Source of the DNA: UBA11740 sp035635855
Lineage (GTDB): Bacteria; Acidobacteriota; Blastocatellia; Pyrinomonadales; Pyrinomonadaceae
Length of the DNA: 64,000 nucleotides
Direction: 5' to 3'
NCBI GenBank assembly: GCA_035635855.1
Contig: DASQAF010000027.1
Location: forward strand, 1-64,000
Position numbers and translations under genes: made by a program. How positions within the stretch are numbered: position 1 is the stretch's first letter; each line of letters starts with the position of its first letter. The notes under the pieces were generated by a model. That model made no database searches. It was not told the DNA's origin and worked only from the letters and a program-made list of their open reading frames with translations. Below, one piece after another: positions 18,901 through 26,470 of this stretch.

Positions 18901-19095
18901 CGTAGATCTCTCGTCAGGAGAGATCCCGCGGTGGCTGCTCTCGTGCGGAACGAGCAAAGCTTCGACTTCCCGGCGCAGGTCCAAATCTCCCTCGCAGGCG
19001 CGATCAAGAAAGGGCCCGCGCCTGGCCGGATCAAGTTCCAGCGCAGACTGATAAATCGCTTCGATTTTTCGGCGGGATTCCGGGGATACTGCCAT
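15943..19095 (-). CDS. Ser/Thr kinase-TPR receptor
   Basis: The 1050-aa protein starts with about 75 residues of a helical leader, then a PknB-type kinase domain (about 79-350): LLGRGGMGEVYLA, Lys108, HRDLKPEN with His199-Asp201, and DFG at 219-221. One membrane helix (about 428-447) follows. The C-terminal half has a TolB-like region around KDTILIADFVNDTGDAVFDG and then many TPRs up to the end. This layout (cytosolic kinase, membrane helix, outside TPRs) is typical of acidobacterial receptor kinases. The ATG at 19095 is preferred over an upstream frame opening at 19173, whose N-terminus is not family-like. The ligand and substrate are unknown. Confidence 0.9.
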   Translation of the reverse strand: MAVSPESRRKIEAIYQSALELDPARRGPFLDRACEGDLDLRREVEALLVPHESSHRGISPDERSTPGSAAVIGQSIAHYKILSLLGRGGMGEVYLARDVRLDRKVALKILPTELAANEDRMRRFVQEAKAAAALNHPNISHIYEIGEADGVNFIAMEFIDGQTLRQCILDLSQDLPKLLQLFQHAAEGLSKAHAAGIVHRDLKPENIMITRDGHAKIFDFGLAKLIEPPQSSTMSSEASEFVTATIPESHSVYGLVLGTAGYMSPEQAQGETDEIDQRSDIFSFGCILYEAVTGHKAFEGKDRIDRLNKIIREPPPPVSDFNPAAPAELQKIIRRCLEKDAEERYQSIKDVAIEIKELRRQLDGGSIYATGSSTPGSGESRFSWTGWARSEGRTTNRYSTSPSTRASSVGYVVGEIKRHRRIAMVAGLAVLLLAATAAYFAFFRRTAPLTDKDTILIADFVNDTGDAVFDGTLKQVLTVQLGQSPFLNIFGDQRVRDALRFLGRSPDERVTRDLAREICLRQGLKVFLAGSITGVGSHYVMTVEAINAQTGDALAREQVEAESKEQVIKKLGEATTRLRKELGESLASIQKFDAPIEQATTSSLEAFKAYSIGLEHHLKGSYPEAIPFFKRAIELDNNFAIAYARLASAYANTAQRDLATDAAQKAFALRDRVSEREKFYITAYRHTLVTREREKYIETLELWKRTYPNDPIPHIQLSNVYDGDGLLDKAIEEAREAIRLNPNAAAPRDNLAVAFIELGRFDEAREVYRRALELKLDSTFIRNGLYSIAFVKGDAPAMKQQLDWWAGRPDEYNALAWQAEVAAFFGQLQKERELNQRAVESAFGHKQNDGAALLLAGQMQTEGLFGRCDRVNDLAAKAFGISRVTATVQAASAAFALCGDTERSQPLMDEISKRFPDDTLVNTVYWPLNHALIALHRGDSARAVQLLESAYRYEIVGAFWPQYFRGQAFLSLHKGTQAAAEFKKIIEHRGWAPRSPLYPRAYLGLAQASALNGDRAGARKAYEDFFALWKDADADLPILIEAKKDYEKLK

Positions 19096-19290
19096 GGCTG
19101 GCGTCTTCTCAATCCGCCGCGGCCATTCCTGCATCATGCCGCAATGCCTCCGCAGCTTATCACCAGCATACAAGGATTCCTATCTGAAAACGCCCGACCG
19201 GTTTGCCAGTTCCTCTCTCAGTGTTGGCAGAACAATCACTTCGTATCTTCGCAGCATTTCCTAATTACTATGAGGGTTTGAGGTAAGGCA

Positions 19291-19310
19291 TTTCAGCAGA
19301 ATTGCTGAAA
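19291..19310. terminator. Short hairpin downstream of sdhB
   Basis: TTTCAGCA-GAAT-TGCTGAAA forms a perfect 8-bp stem about 75 nt past the sdhB stop. No T-run follows on the minus strand, so it may be a 3'-end stabiliser rather than a terminator. Confidence 0.4.
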
Positions 19311-19384
19311 CAACATCGGGAAGCAGTAAAGACCGAAGGGTGAATCGGATCGCGCCGCTGGTTTTCAGTGATCAACCAGGAGAG

Positions 19385-20125
19385 TTATTTTTTCAACCAG
19401 CCCAGCAGACCGTAAAGAACCGTCTCGCGATTCTCTTCATAGATCGCTTTCGTAAGCGGAATGTTCATCGGGCAGACCTTGACGCAGTTCTGGGCGTTGC
19501 CGCAATTGGTGATGCCGTCATCGCCCATGATCGCTTCCAGACGCTCGTCGCGGTTCATGGCGCCGGACGGGTGCATGTTGAAGAGCCGCACCTGGGCGAT
19601 CGCCTGCGGACCGATGTAGTGGTCGCCTTCATATTGCGGACAGGCTTCCAGACAACAGCCGCAGGTCATACAACGGGAGTATGCATAGCGCTCCTGCACG
19701 TCTTCCTGATCCATCCGCGGCCCCGGACCAAGGTCGTGCGTGCCGTCGAGCTCGACCCAGGCGTGAACGCGCCTGAGGTGATCGAACATCTGCGAACGAT
19801 CGACCACGAGGTCGCGAATGTTCGGGAACTTCGTCATCGGCTCGAGCTTGATCGGCTGATCCAGATTGTCGACCAGCGCCGAGCACGATTGCCGCACGCG
19901 TCCGTTGATTACCATCGTGCAGATTCCGCACACTTGTTCGAGACAATTCATGTCCCAGGATGGCGGCGTCGTTCCCTTTCCTGATTTGGTGACGGGATTC
20001 TTGCGAATCTCCATCAGACAGGAAATTACGTTGAGATTCGGACGGTAAGGAATCTCGAATTTCTCCCAGTATTGGGGAGCATCCGGCGCCGCGCGCCGCT
20101 TAATGTGAATCTCGACTGTGCTCAT
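19385..20125 (-). CDS. sdhB: Succinate dehydrogenase iron-sulfur subunit
   Basis: The 246-aa electron-transfer subunit joins the flavoprotein to the membrane quinone site. Cluster ligands are visible: C61, C66, C69 and C81 for the [2Fe-2S] centre (CLEQVCGICTMVINGRVRQSC region), C152/C155/C158 with C218 and C162 with C208/C214 for the [4Fe-4S] and [3Fe-4S] centres (CMTCGCCLEACPQ, CGNAQNCVKVCPM). The order sdhC-sdhA-sdhB and the sequence style match the Bacillus-type enzyme. It is separated from sdhA by a 138-nt spacer that contains an inverted repeat. Confidence 0.95.
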   Translation of the reverse strand: MSTVEIHIKRRAAPDAPQYWEKFEIPYRPNLNVISCLMEIRKNPVTKSGKGTTPPSWDMNCLEQVCGICTMVINGRVRQSCSALVDNLDQPIKLEPMTKFPNIRDLVVDRSQMFDHLRRVHAWVELDGTHDLGPGPRMDQEDVQERYAYSRCMTCGCCLEACPQYEGDHYIGPQAIAQVRLFNMHPSGAMNRDERLEAIMGDDGITNCGNAQNCVKVCPMNIPLTKAIYEENRETVLYGLLGWLKK

Positions 20126-20134
20126 GACAAATTA

Positions 20135-20261
20135 GCCGCGGAGACACAGAGAAAGGAATGAGATAAGCATTACGAATTGAACAACTCTCGGGCGCGCTGA
20201 TAATCCATCTCTCTCTATCCTCAGTTTTCTTTACTGCTCTGAGACTCTGTGTCTCTGTGGC
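20135..20261. repeat. Inverted repeat in sdhA-sdhB spacer
   Basis: GCCGCGGAGACACAGAG (20135-20151) is inverted at CTCTGTGTCTCTGTGGC (20245-20261) with 15 of 17 matches, bracketing almost the whole spacer. A related string, CTGTCTCTGTGACTCTGTGG, occurs near 38333-38353, so the arm is dispersed. Confidence 0.6.
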
Positions 20262-20263
20262 GA

Positions 20264-22060
20264 TCAGGCCTTTGCCGTTTCTTTCTTCTCGTGCGAGTAA
20301 TCGCGCTTGCGCGGTTCGATCAGCGAAATATCGACGGGTTCGTAAGACAGCACCGGCCCTTCTCCTGAATACTCGGCAATCGTCGTCTTCAAAAAGTTCG
20401 CATCGTCGCGATCGGGAAAGTCCGGTTTGTAATGCGCGCCACGCGATTCATTGCGATTGAGCGCTCCCAGCGTGATCACGCGCGCCAACTCGAGCATGTT
20501 CCTTAAATGTCGCGCCTGCGGCAGAGCCATCGTCGCCCACAGATTGGAATCGTTGATTGAAATGCGTTCATAGCGCGCCAGCAACTCGCGCAAATCATCG
20601 TCTGTCTGCTTGAGACGGTCGTTGTAACGGACCACCGTTACGTTATCCGTCATCATGCGGCCCATTTCTTCGTGCAGCTTGTACTGGTTTTCGTTTCCGC
20701 TTTGCCTGATCAGCCGATCGTTGATTTCCTGCTGGCGTCTGGTTTCTTGTTCATAAATTTGCGAGCCATCGGCGCCGTTACGCTCGACGTTCTGCGCCCA
20801 TTCGATCGCCGCCGGCGCCGAGATAAAGCCGCCATAAACACAACTCACTAACGAATTGGCTCCCAGTCGATTGGCCCCGTGGATCGAATAATCGCATTCG
20901 CCGGCCGCCAACAGTCCGGGAATGTTTGTGCGCTGATCGAAATCCACCCAGAGTCCGCCCATCGAATAGTGTACGCCGGGAAAGATTCGCATCGGCACAT
21001 GCCGCGGATCGTCGCCGACGAACATCTCGTAAATCTCCAGGATCGCGCCCAGCTTTTGATCCAAAGTCTCTGCGGGAATGTGCGTGAGATCGAGATAGAC
21101 CTGATTCTCGCCGTTGACACCCATGCCATCGAGACATACTTGAAAGATTTCGCGGGTGGCGATGTCCCGCGGCACCAGGTTGCCATACGCTGGATACTTC
21201 TCTTCCAGAAAATACCAGCGCTCATTTTCGGGAATCGCGGAAGGCGCGCGCTGGTCGCCCTTCCTCCGCGGCACCCAGACGCGGCCGCCCTCGCCGCGCG
21301 CTGATTCGCTCATCAAACGCAGCTTGTCATCGCCGGGAATCGAAGTCGGATGAACCTGAATGAATTCGCCGTTGGCGTATTTCGCGCCCTGCTGATAGCA
21401 AGCCGAGGTGGCGCTGCCGGTGCAGACCATCGAGTTGGTTGACTTGCCATAGACGAGTCCGGGCCCGCCGGTCGCGATGATTACGGCGTCCGCCGGGAAA
21501 GCTTTCAATTCGAGCGAGCGCAGGTTCATCGCCACGATGCCGCGACAGACCTGGTGGTCGTCGAGCACCAAAGACATCATTTCCCACCCTTCGTACTTCT
21601 GAACGCGACCACTGTCTTCAAAACGCCTCACCTGTTCATCGAGCGCGTAGAGAAGCTGTTGCCCCGTCGAAGCCCCGGCGAACGCCGTGCGGTGATGCTT
21701 GGTCCCCCCGAAGCGACGAAAGTCGAGCAGGCCTTCCCGGGTTCGCGAGAACGGCACGCCCATGCGATCGAAGAGATAGATAATCGCGGGCGCCATTTCG
21801 CACATGGCTTTGGCCGGCGGCTGATTCGCCAGAAAGTCGCCGCCATAAACCGTGTCGTCAAAGTGCTCCCAGGTCGAATCGCCTTCGCCCTTGGTATTCA
21901 CCGCGCCGTTGATGCCGCCTTGTGCGCAGACAGAATGCGAACGCTTCACCGGCACGACTGAGAACAAATCGACGGCATGACCTGCTTCCGCGATCTTCAT
22001 CGCCGCCGCCAGGCCGGCCAGCCCGCCCCCAACTATCGCGATTTTGATCCTGCTCGCCAT
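20264..22060 (-). CDS. sdhA: Succinate dehydrogenase flavoprotein
   Basis: The 598-aa catalytic subunit oxidises succinate to fumarate at a covalently bound FAD. The N-terminus has the dinucleotide fold VGGGLAGLAAA. His42 in RSHSVCAQGGINGA is the expected FAD-linkage site. HPTSIPGDD, RGEGGRVWVPR and HYSMGGLWVD are substrate-site motifs, and the C-terminal region has ESRGAHYKPDFP. The ATG at 22060 is chosen; an upstream TTG at 22075 would add five residues. It belongs to the sdhCAB operon. Confidence 0.95.
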   Translation of the reverse strand: MASRIKIAIVGGGLAGLAAAMKIAEAGHAVDLFSVVPVKRSHSVCAQGGINGAVNTKGEGDSTWEHFDDTVYGGDFLANQPPAKAMCEMAPAIIYLFDRMGVPFSRTREGLLDFRRFGGTKHHRTAFAGASTGQQLLYALDEQVRRFEDSGRVQKYEGWEMMSLVLDDHQVCRGIVAMNLRSLELKAFPADAVIIATGGPGLVYGKSTNSMVCTGSATSACYQQGAKYANGEFIQVHPTSIPGDDKLRLMSESARGEGGRVWVPRRKGDQRAPSAIPENERWYFLEEKYPAYGNLVPRDIATREIFQVCLDGMGVNGENQVYLDLTHIPAETLDQKLGAILEIYEMFVGDDPRHVPMRIFPGVHYSMGGLWVDFDQRTNIPGLLAAGECDYSIHGANRLGANSLVSCVYGGFISAPAAIEWAQNVERNGADGSQIYEQETRRQQEINDRLIRQSGNENQYKLHEEMGRMMTDNVTVVRYNDRLKQTDDDLRELLARYERISINDSNLWATMALPQARHLRNMLELARVITLGALNRNESRGAHYKPDFPDRDDANFLKTTIAEYSGEGPVLSYEPVDISLIEPRKRDYSHEKKETAKA

Positions 22061-22093
22061 AACTATGTTCGGCAAACTTTAGTTTGCTCTGAC

Positions 22094-22196
22094 TCCCTCT
22101 CCCTTTGGGAGAGGGTTGGGGAGAGGGTTTAAGTCTCGATCCACCCCAGCTACGCCCCTCATCCCCGACCCTTCTCCCAGCGGGAGAAGGGAGATA
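22094..22196. repeat. Paired hairpins in sdhC-sdhA spacer
   Basis: Two related hairpins are present: CCCTCTCCC-TTT-GGGAGAGGG and, further on, CCTTCTCCC-AGC-GGGAGAAGG. The flanking strings GGGTTGGGGAGAGGG and CCTCATCCCCGACCC are also roughly inverted, so the whole spacer can fold back on itself. It fills the gap between sdhC and sdhA and may affect their relative expression. Confidence 0.65.
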
Positions 22197-22200
22197 TCAA

Positions 22201-22872
22201 TCACAGAATTCCGCCCAGCAATCCACCGGGACGAATAAACGCCACCGCGGCGTTAATCCCAACCGCCAGCAATAAAACGCCGAATGCGATACAGGCATAG
22301 CCTGTTAGGCGCTGCGCGCGCTCGCCAATCGTAATTCCCCAATCGACCAGAAACAGCCAGATGCCGTTCGCCAGATGCCACACCGTCGCAGTAATACCAA
22401 TCACATAAACTACGAAGATTGGGATCATGCGAAACTCGCGCGACACGATCGCGAACGCCTGGCCGGGATTATCAGCCACCGACAAGTTGTTGAGGTGCGG
22501 TATCAGCCCGAACCTGAAGTTGAGAACGTGAAAGGTGATAAAGAAGAAGAGAATGATTCCCGTCAATCGCTGGACCGTATAAAACCAATTCCGCGGGTAG
22601 GGATAGTTCAAATTGTTCGGCCGAGCTTCCGCCGTAATCAAGATGCCATACACGGCATGATAGATTAGCGGGATGAAAATGCCGCCGATTTCGACGAATA
22701 GAATGTAGGGAATTGATTGCAGGTCGCGGACGGCGTTATTGAAATCCGCGGGGCCGGTCAGCGCTTTCGAGTTAGTATAGAAGTGCTCCAGTAGGAAAAA
22801 ACCGAGCGGCATGATGCCCGTCAACTGATGCAGCTTGCGCAGAACGAAAGTCCTGCTCAGACGAATCGCCAA
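22201..22872 (-). CDS. sdhC: Succinate dehydrogenase cytochrome b subunit
   Basis: The 223-aa protein has five membrane helices and anchors SdhAB. Four histidines, His30, His72, His115 and His166, sit in the helices at spacings matching the four axial ligands known in Bacillus subtilis SdhC, so two b hemes are expected. Diheme single-subunit anchors of this type usually work with menaquinone. No sdhD is present, in agreement. The ATG at 22872 opens the sdhCAB operon. Confidence 0.9.
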   Translation of the reverse strand: MAIRLSRTFVLRKLHQLTGIMPLGFFLLEHFYTNSKALTGPADFNNAVRDLQSIPYILFVEIGGIFIPLIYHAVYGILITAEARPNNLNYPYPRNWFYTVQRLTGIILFFFITFHVLNFRFGLIPHLNNLSVADNPGQAFAIVSREFRMIPIFVVYVIGITATVWHLANGIWLFLVDWGITIGERAQRLTGYACIAFGVLLLAVGINAAVAFIRPGGLLGGIL

Positions 22873-23172
22873 CGTTGCGCTCCTTTGCGGGATGAACTCA
22901 GCAAGACCTGCGAAGTTTGCGGGAACACTTTAATAAGAGTTTGCAATAACAAAGAAAATTATAGGGTGAACGAGCGAAAATGCAAAACGGTCATGATGAT
23001 CCGACTGTCTGTCAGTTTGGGGAACTCTTCCCAGTGTCGATTCTTCTATCTTGATTCGACTTTGCGCCTTCCGACTTTCTTAGCGCCTTTGCGTGAAATG
23101 TATTTTTACGATCTTCGGTTTCACACAAAGGCGCCAAGTGGAACCAAAGTCGCAAAGTAGGAAACTAAACTC
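22873..23172. other. Gap between sdhC and Smr gene
   Basis: No gene is supported in this 300-nt divergent gap. It probably carries the sdhC promoter on the minus strand. It contains an inverted repeat, GCGCCTTTGCGTGAAA (23083-23098) against TTTCACACAAAGGCGC (23119-23134), 15 of 16 matching, and a nearby degenerate copy TTTGCGCCTTCCGACTTTC. Confidence 0.55.
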
Positions 23173-23472
23173 ATGGCGCGACCTGACGACGAGAATCCCT
23201 TTCCCGAACCGGTCGAAATCGAAATCACCGACGTCTTCGACCTGCACACGATTCCGCCGCGTGACGTGAAGGCAGTGGTTGAGGAGTATCTGCGCGAAGC
23301 CCGCCGCCTGGGATTTCCCGTAGTGCGCATCATTCACGGCAAAGGCATCGGCGTACAGCGCGAGATGGTGCGCACGATTCTGGCTCGCACGTCTTTCGTG
23401 GTTGATTGGACCGACGCCCCGCCGGAAGCGGGCGGATTAGGAGCGACGATCGTGAGGCTACGTAACGATTAG
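23173..23472 (+). CDS. Smr-domain protein
   Basis: The 99-aa protein is a stand-alone Smr domain. It shows the DLH motif (VFDLHTIPPRDV), the stretch VRIIHGKGIGVQRE with the conserved HGKG, and a C-terminal strand GATIVRL. Smr domains of MutS2 and related proteins are nickase/RNase-like and bind nucleic acid; some act on collided ribosomes or branched DNA. Nothing nearby identifies which substrate applies. The size is at the lower limit of the family. Confidence 0.85.
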   Translation: MARPDDENPFPEPVEIEITDVFDLHTIPPRDVKAVVEEYLREARRLGFPVVRIIHGKGIGVQREMVRTILARTSFVVDWTDAPPEAGGLGATIVRLRND

Positions 23473-23493
23473 TGAGTGTGAATCAAGTTCACG

Positions 23494-24174
23494 TCAGCCT
23501 TGTTTTAGTATCTCTTTTCCGACCTGAACGAGATATCGAAGAAAGTCTCTGCCTTCCTCCGTGATCTTTACCGAATTGGGCTCCCTGATTACCACTCCGC
23601 TATTAACCAAGAAGTCCAGCCATTGGTCAAAAGAGTAATTTTCGTAAACGGGTGGAAAAGTCTTTACGGCGTTCTCATAAAATTGTTTTGCTCTTTCGAG
23701 AGGACGTCCAGTCGCATACACAGCGTTGAGATCCTGAAGCAGAAAGATTTGACTACCAAAGATGAGGTTATAAAGATTCTCAAAGTCGACTGCCATCAAA
23801 ACTAGCCCGGCAAGTTCTGGTAATATTTCTCTAAGTTGTTCGATTGTAAATTGCTGGAAGTCAACTTCTTTCCGTACCTTTTCAACCCTCTTATTCATTG
23901 CCGCAAACCGAAATGGCTGAATTGCTTTCTGGTACTCCTCATAACTACCGGAGGTGGCTGCAACCTCGATTGCGTCTTCTTTACCTAGACTCCTATCGGT
24001 GGATATTTGCTGTGGGGGTGCCTCAGCGGCAAATGAGCCTGCCTTAAACTTATTCGCTCTGTCGAGGAATCGGTGAACAGAAGGCTTAAGTGCTCGGATT
24101 GCCAGAATGCCTAGAACAAACGCGACGATCCATCCCCAAGGAACCAATCCCACAATGTCTTTCAGCGTCTCCAA
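23494..24174 (-). CDS. Hypothetical membrane-anchored protein
   Basis: No known family is recognised. The protein (about 226 aa from a TTG at 24174) has one N-terminal membrane helix (GWIVAFVLGILAIRAL), a polar linker, a helical middle, and a C-terminal segment (FDQWLDFLVNSGVVIREPNSV) that looks like a winged helix. The frame stays open upstream to a TTG at 24228, but that start lies inside the tRNA-Arg gene, so the shorter form is preferred. Base composition is more AT-rich than in the neighbours, which could indicate recent acquisition next to a tRNA. Confidence 0.55.
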   Translation of the reverse strand: METLKDIVGLVPWGWIVAFVLGILAIRALKPSVHRFLDRANKFKAGSFAAEAPPQQISTDRSLGKEDAIEVAATSGSYEEYQKAIQPFRFAAMNKRVEKVRKEVDFQQFTIEQLREILPELAGLVLMAVDFENLYNLIFGSQIFLLQDLNAVYATGRPLERAKQFYENAVKTFPPVYENYSFDQWLDFLVNSGVVIREPNSVKITEEGRDFLRYLVQVGKEILKQG

Positions 24175-24205
24175 CTGCTTTCGTCCTACTAGTCTCAGAT
24201 AATTA

Positions 24206-24282
24206 TGGTGCCCCCGGCGCGATTCCAACGCGCGACCTCTCGCTTAGGAGGCGAGCGCTCTATGCAACTGAGCTACGGGAGC
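24206..24282 (-). tRNA. tRNA-Arg (anticodon CCT)
   Basis: The minus strand folds into a full cloverleaf. Acceptor GCTCCCG pairs with CGGGGGC; the D-stem is GCTC/GAGC; the anticodon stem CTCGC/GCGAG carries loop CTCCTAA, giving anticodon CCT; the T-arm is GCGCG-TTGGAAT-CGCGC. The CCA end is encoded. Length is 77 nt. Confidence 0.95.
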
Positions 24283-24305
24283 ACATCGTGGGAATAGTAC
24301 AACGT

Positions 24306-24413
24306 CAGTCGTTAGTTGTCAGTTGTTAGTTGTTAGTTGTTAGTTGTTAGTCGTCAGTGGCAACCGACCCTGGGCTGTCGTACAACTGACTACTAACAAC
24401 TGACTACTGACTT
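24306..24413. repeat. TTAGTTG short tandem repeats with inverted flank
   Basis: Between the tRNA and apt lie several tandem heptamer-like units (GTTAGTT, TCAGTTG) at 24306-24356. Their inverted version, CAACTGACTACTAACAACTG, lies at 24382-24401 and continues to 24413. The tract ends right at the apt stop codon. It could form a long imperfect hairpin. Confidence 0.7.
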
Positions 24414-24935
24414 TTAAGATTGATACTTAATCAACGACCGCACATCATAGCCTTCCAGCTTCTTTCGCCCGGGAAGAAATTCCAACTCAACAACGAAAAC
24501 CAGTCCTTCGATCTTTCCGCCCAGGCCTTCGACCAAATCACAGACGGCTTTCGCCGTACCGCCGGTCGCCAGCAAATCGTCCGCAATAATGACTCGACTG
24601 CCGTCGCCGATGGCGTCCCGGTGAATCTCTAAAGTGTCCTGGCCGTATTCGAGGTCGTAAGAAATCGAAGCCCGCTCGGCGGGCAGCTTCTTTGGTTTGC
24701 GCACCGGCACAAAGCCTGCGCCGAGGTGATACGCGAGAGCGGGCGCGAAAATAAAGCCGCGCGCCTCGACGCCGACGACCACATCGATCTGCCGACCTTC
24801 GTATTCAGCGCCGAGCGCGTCCACCGTCCGCCGCAAACCTTCGGGATCTTTCAAGAGGGTCGTGATGTCATAGAAATTTATGCCGGGCTTTGGAAAGTCC
24901 GGCACTTCGCGAATCAGTTGTTTCAACTCGTCCAT
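24414..24935 (-). CDS. apt: Adenine phosphoribosyltransferase
   Basis: The 173-aa enzyme salvages adenine to AMP with PRPP. It has the normal family length and start (IREVPDFPKPGINFYDITTLL), the loop VGVEARGFIFAPALAY, the flexible-loop region RKPKKLPAERASISYDLEYG, and the PRPP-binding motif VIIADDLLATGGTA. No operon partner is apparent. The short tandem repeats abut its stop codon. Confidence 0.95.
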   Translation of the reverse strand: MDELKQLIREVPDFPKPGINFYDITTLLKDPEGLRRTVDALGAEYEGRQIDVVVGVEARGFIFAPALAYHLGAGFVPVRKPKKLPAERASISYDLEYGQDTLEIHRDAIGDGSRVIIADDLLATGGTAKAVCDLVEGLGGKIEGLVFVVELEFLPGRKKLEGYDVRSLIKYQS

Positions 24936-25341
24936 ATATAAGCGTCGACCAAATCAGGTTTGAATGCCAAGAGCTGCAGCGCGAATTAAGTCCGTTTCCG
25001 CGGGCGGCATGATACCATCCCGCGCGGTCTTCCCGGCTATCCCTGAGCGCGGGTACTGGTGCAGTTTGCAATCGCCCGGAACGCAGCCCGCGCGTTGCCA
25101 GGGAATACTTGTTACAGAACCGCGAGCGGTAGCGACCGGATGCTGCATTCAACCTGCGGTCGACAATTTCGCCGGCAGAAAGAGCTGTAGGACCGGTTGA
25201 GTGCTTGGATCCGGTCGCTACCGCTCGCGGTTCTGTAACGACTCGCCGATGCTGCGTAACGGTATCAACTGCCTTGACTGGTACCACTTCACTCGTGTAA
25301 ACAGACCCCGCATCTTCCGAAAAAGTGAGGGAATCTCAGAA
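24936..25341. other. Gap with long inverted repeat
   Basis: No gene is supported in this divergent gap between apt and the Ntn-hydrolase gene. Its main content is the 31-bp inverted repeat at 25111-25239, listed separately. The frame of the downstream gene is open upstream through the repeat, but this part is not protein-like. Confidence 0.5.
25111..25239. repeat. Perfect 31-bp inverted repeat
   Basis: Bases 25111-25141 are the exact reverse complement of 25209-25239, separated by 67 bp. The core is ACCGCGAGCGGTAGCGACCG. Perfect identity of both arms points to recent insertion, gene conversion or selection for pairing. A shorter relative of the core (ACCGCTCGCGGTT) occurs near 36814. Confidence 0.85.
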
Positions 25342-26457
25342 ATGAAACGCCGTGAGTTCATGATCGGTAGCGCCGCAGCCAGCGTCGCCCTGGCATCGGC
25401 CCGGAAAACAAGAGGCAAGGCGCCGACAATGCTGGTTCCGGCTGCCGTTAAGCCTCTGGTAATTTCTTCGGCCAACGGTAACCGTTTCAAAAACGGCGGC
25501 GACGTTACCTGCGTCCAGAAGTCGTTCGGAATGATCACGCACGGCGCCGACGTGCTGGACGCGGTCGTTGCCGGAGTGAATATCGTGGAACTTGATCCAC
25601 TGGATGACAGCGTTGGCTATGGCGGATTGCCAAATGCCGAAGGTGTCGTCCAACTTGACTCATCATGCATGCACGGACCAAGGAAGCAGGCGGGAGCCGT
25701 AGCAGCGATCGAAGGCGTCCGCACTCCGTCACTCGTGGCCAAAGCCGTGCTGGAACAAACGGATCATCATTTGATTGTAGGCAAAGGCGCCCAGGATTTC
25801 GCGCGCAACATGGGTTTCAAAATCGAAGACGATCTGAACACATCGCACTCGCGAGAACTTTGGCTGGAATGGAAACGACGCATTGATCCTTCGCATTACC
25901 TCGACCCAAAAAAGCGGTTCGCGGCCGGCCGTCGTGCGGCGCTGGAAATGCTGGCTGAAGGTTTGCTCAGACCTGAAAGCTTCTATGGCACGATCAACTG
26001 CGACGGCATCAACAGTAAAGGTGAGATCTGCGGAGTGACCACAACCAGCGGTCTCGCGTGGAAGATTCCCGGACGGGTGGGCGACTCGCCAATTCTCGGC
26101 GCCGGCTTGTACGTGGACGGCAGCGTCGGAGCGGCCGGCTCGACGGGCCGCGGCGAAGCCAATCTTTACGGGCTGTGTTCGTTCCTGATTGTCGAAGAGA
26201 TGCGTCGCGGCGCTCATCCTAAAGACGCGGGCATGGAAGCGCTCAGGCGAATCAAAGCGAACACGATCGAGAAGCGTCTGCTCAACGCCAATGGCCTGCC
26301 GAACTTTGGTGTGAATTTTTATGTTTTGAATGCGCGAGGCGAGTACGCGGGCCTGACGATGTACCAGGGAGCAAACGCGAAGTTTGCAGTCTGCAACGAA
26401 AGTGGGCCCCAGACACTCTCATGCGAGGGATTGCTTCCAGGCAAACCGGGAGATTAA
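25342..26457 (+). CDS. Tat-exported asparaginase/glycosylasparaginase-like Ntn-hydrolase
   Basis: The 371-aa protein belongs to the N4-(beta-N-acetylglucosaminyl)-L-asparaginase / isoaspartyl peptidase family, which self-cleaves to expose an N-terminal Thr nucleophile. The likely nucleophile is Thr217 in YGTINCDGI; the usual Asp before it is Gly here. Family motifs KIPGRVGDSPILGAGLYVD, GSTGRGE and LDPLDDSVGYGGLPNAEG are clear. The N-terminus MKRREFMIGSAAASVALASA is a twin-arginine signal, so it is exported folded. The ATG at 25342 gives this signal. The exact substrate (glycoasparagine, Asn or isoaspartyl peptides) is uncertain. Confidence 0.85.
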   Translation: MKRREFMIGSAAASVALASARKTRGKAPTMLVPAAVKPLVISSANGNRFKNGGDVTCVQKSFGMITHGADVLDAVVAGVNIVELDPLDDSVGYGGLPNAEGVVQLDSSCMHGPRKQAGAVAAIEGVRTPSLVAKAVLEQTDHHLIVGKGAQDFARNMGFKIEDDLNTSHSRELWLEWKRRIDPSHYLDPKKRFAAGRRAALEMLAEGLLRPESFYGTINCDGINSKGEICGVTTTSGLAWKIPGRVGDSPILGAGLYVDGSVGAAGSTGRGEANLYGLCSFLIVEEMRRGAHPKDAGMEALRRIKANTIEKRLLNANGLPNFGVNFYVLNARGEYAGLTMYQGANAKFAVCNESGPQTLSCEGLLPGKPGD

Positions 26458-26470
26458 GGGCCAGGGATGG

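Noticed and set aside
23494..24282. Integrated mobile island at tRNA-Arg
   Set aside because: Only one unusual gene adjoins the tRNA, and no integrase or duplicated tRNA end is visible.
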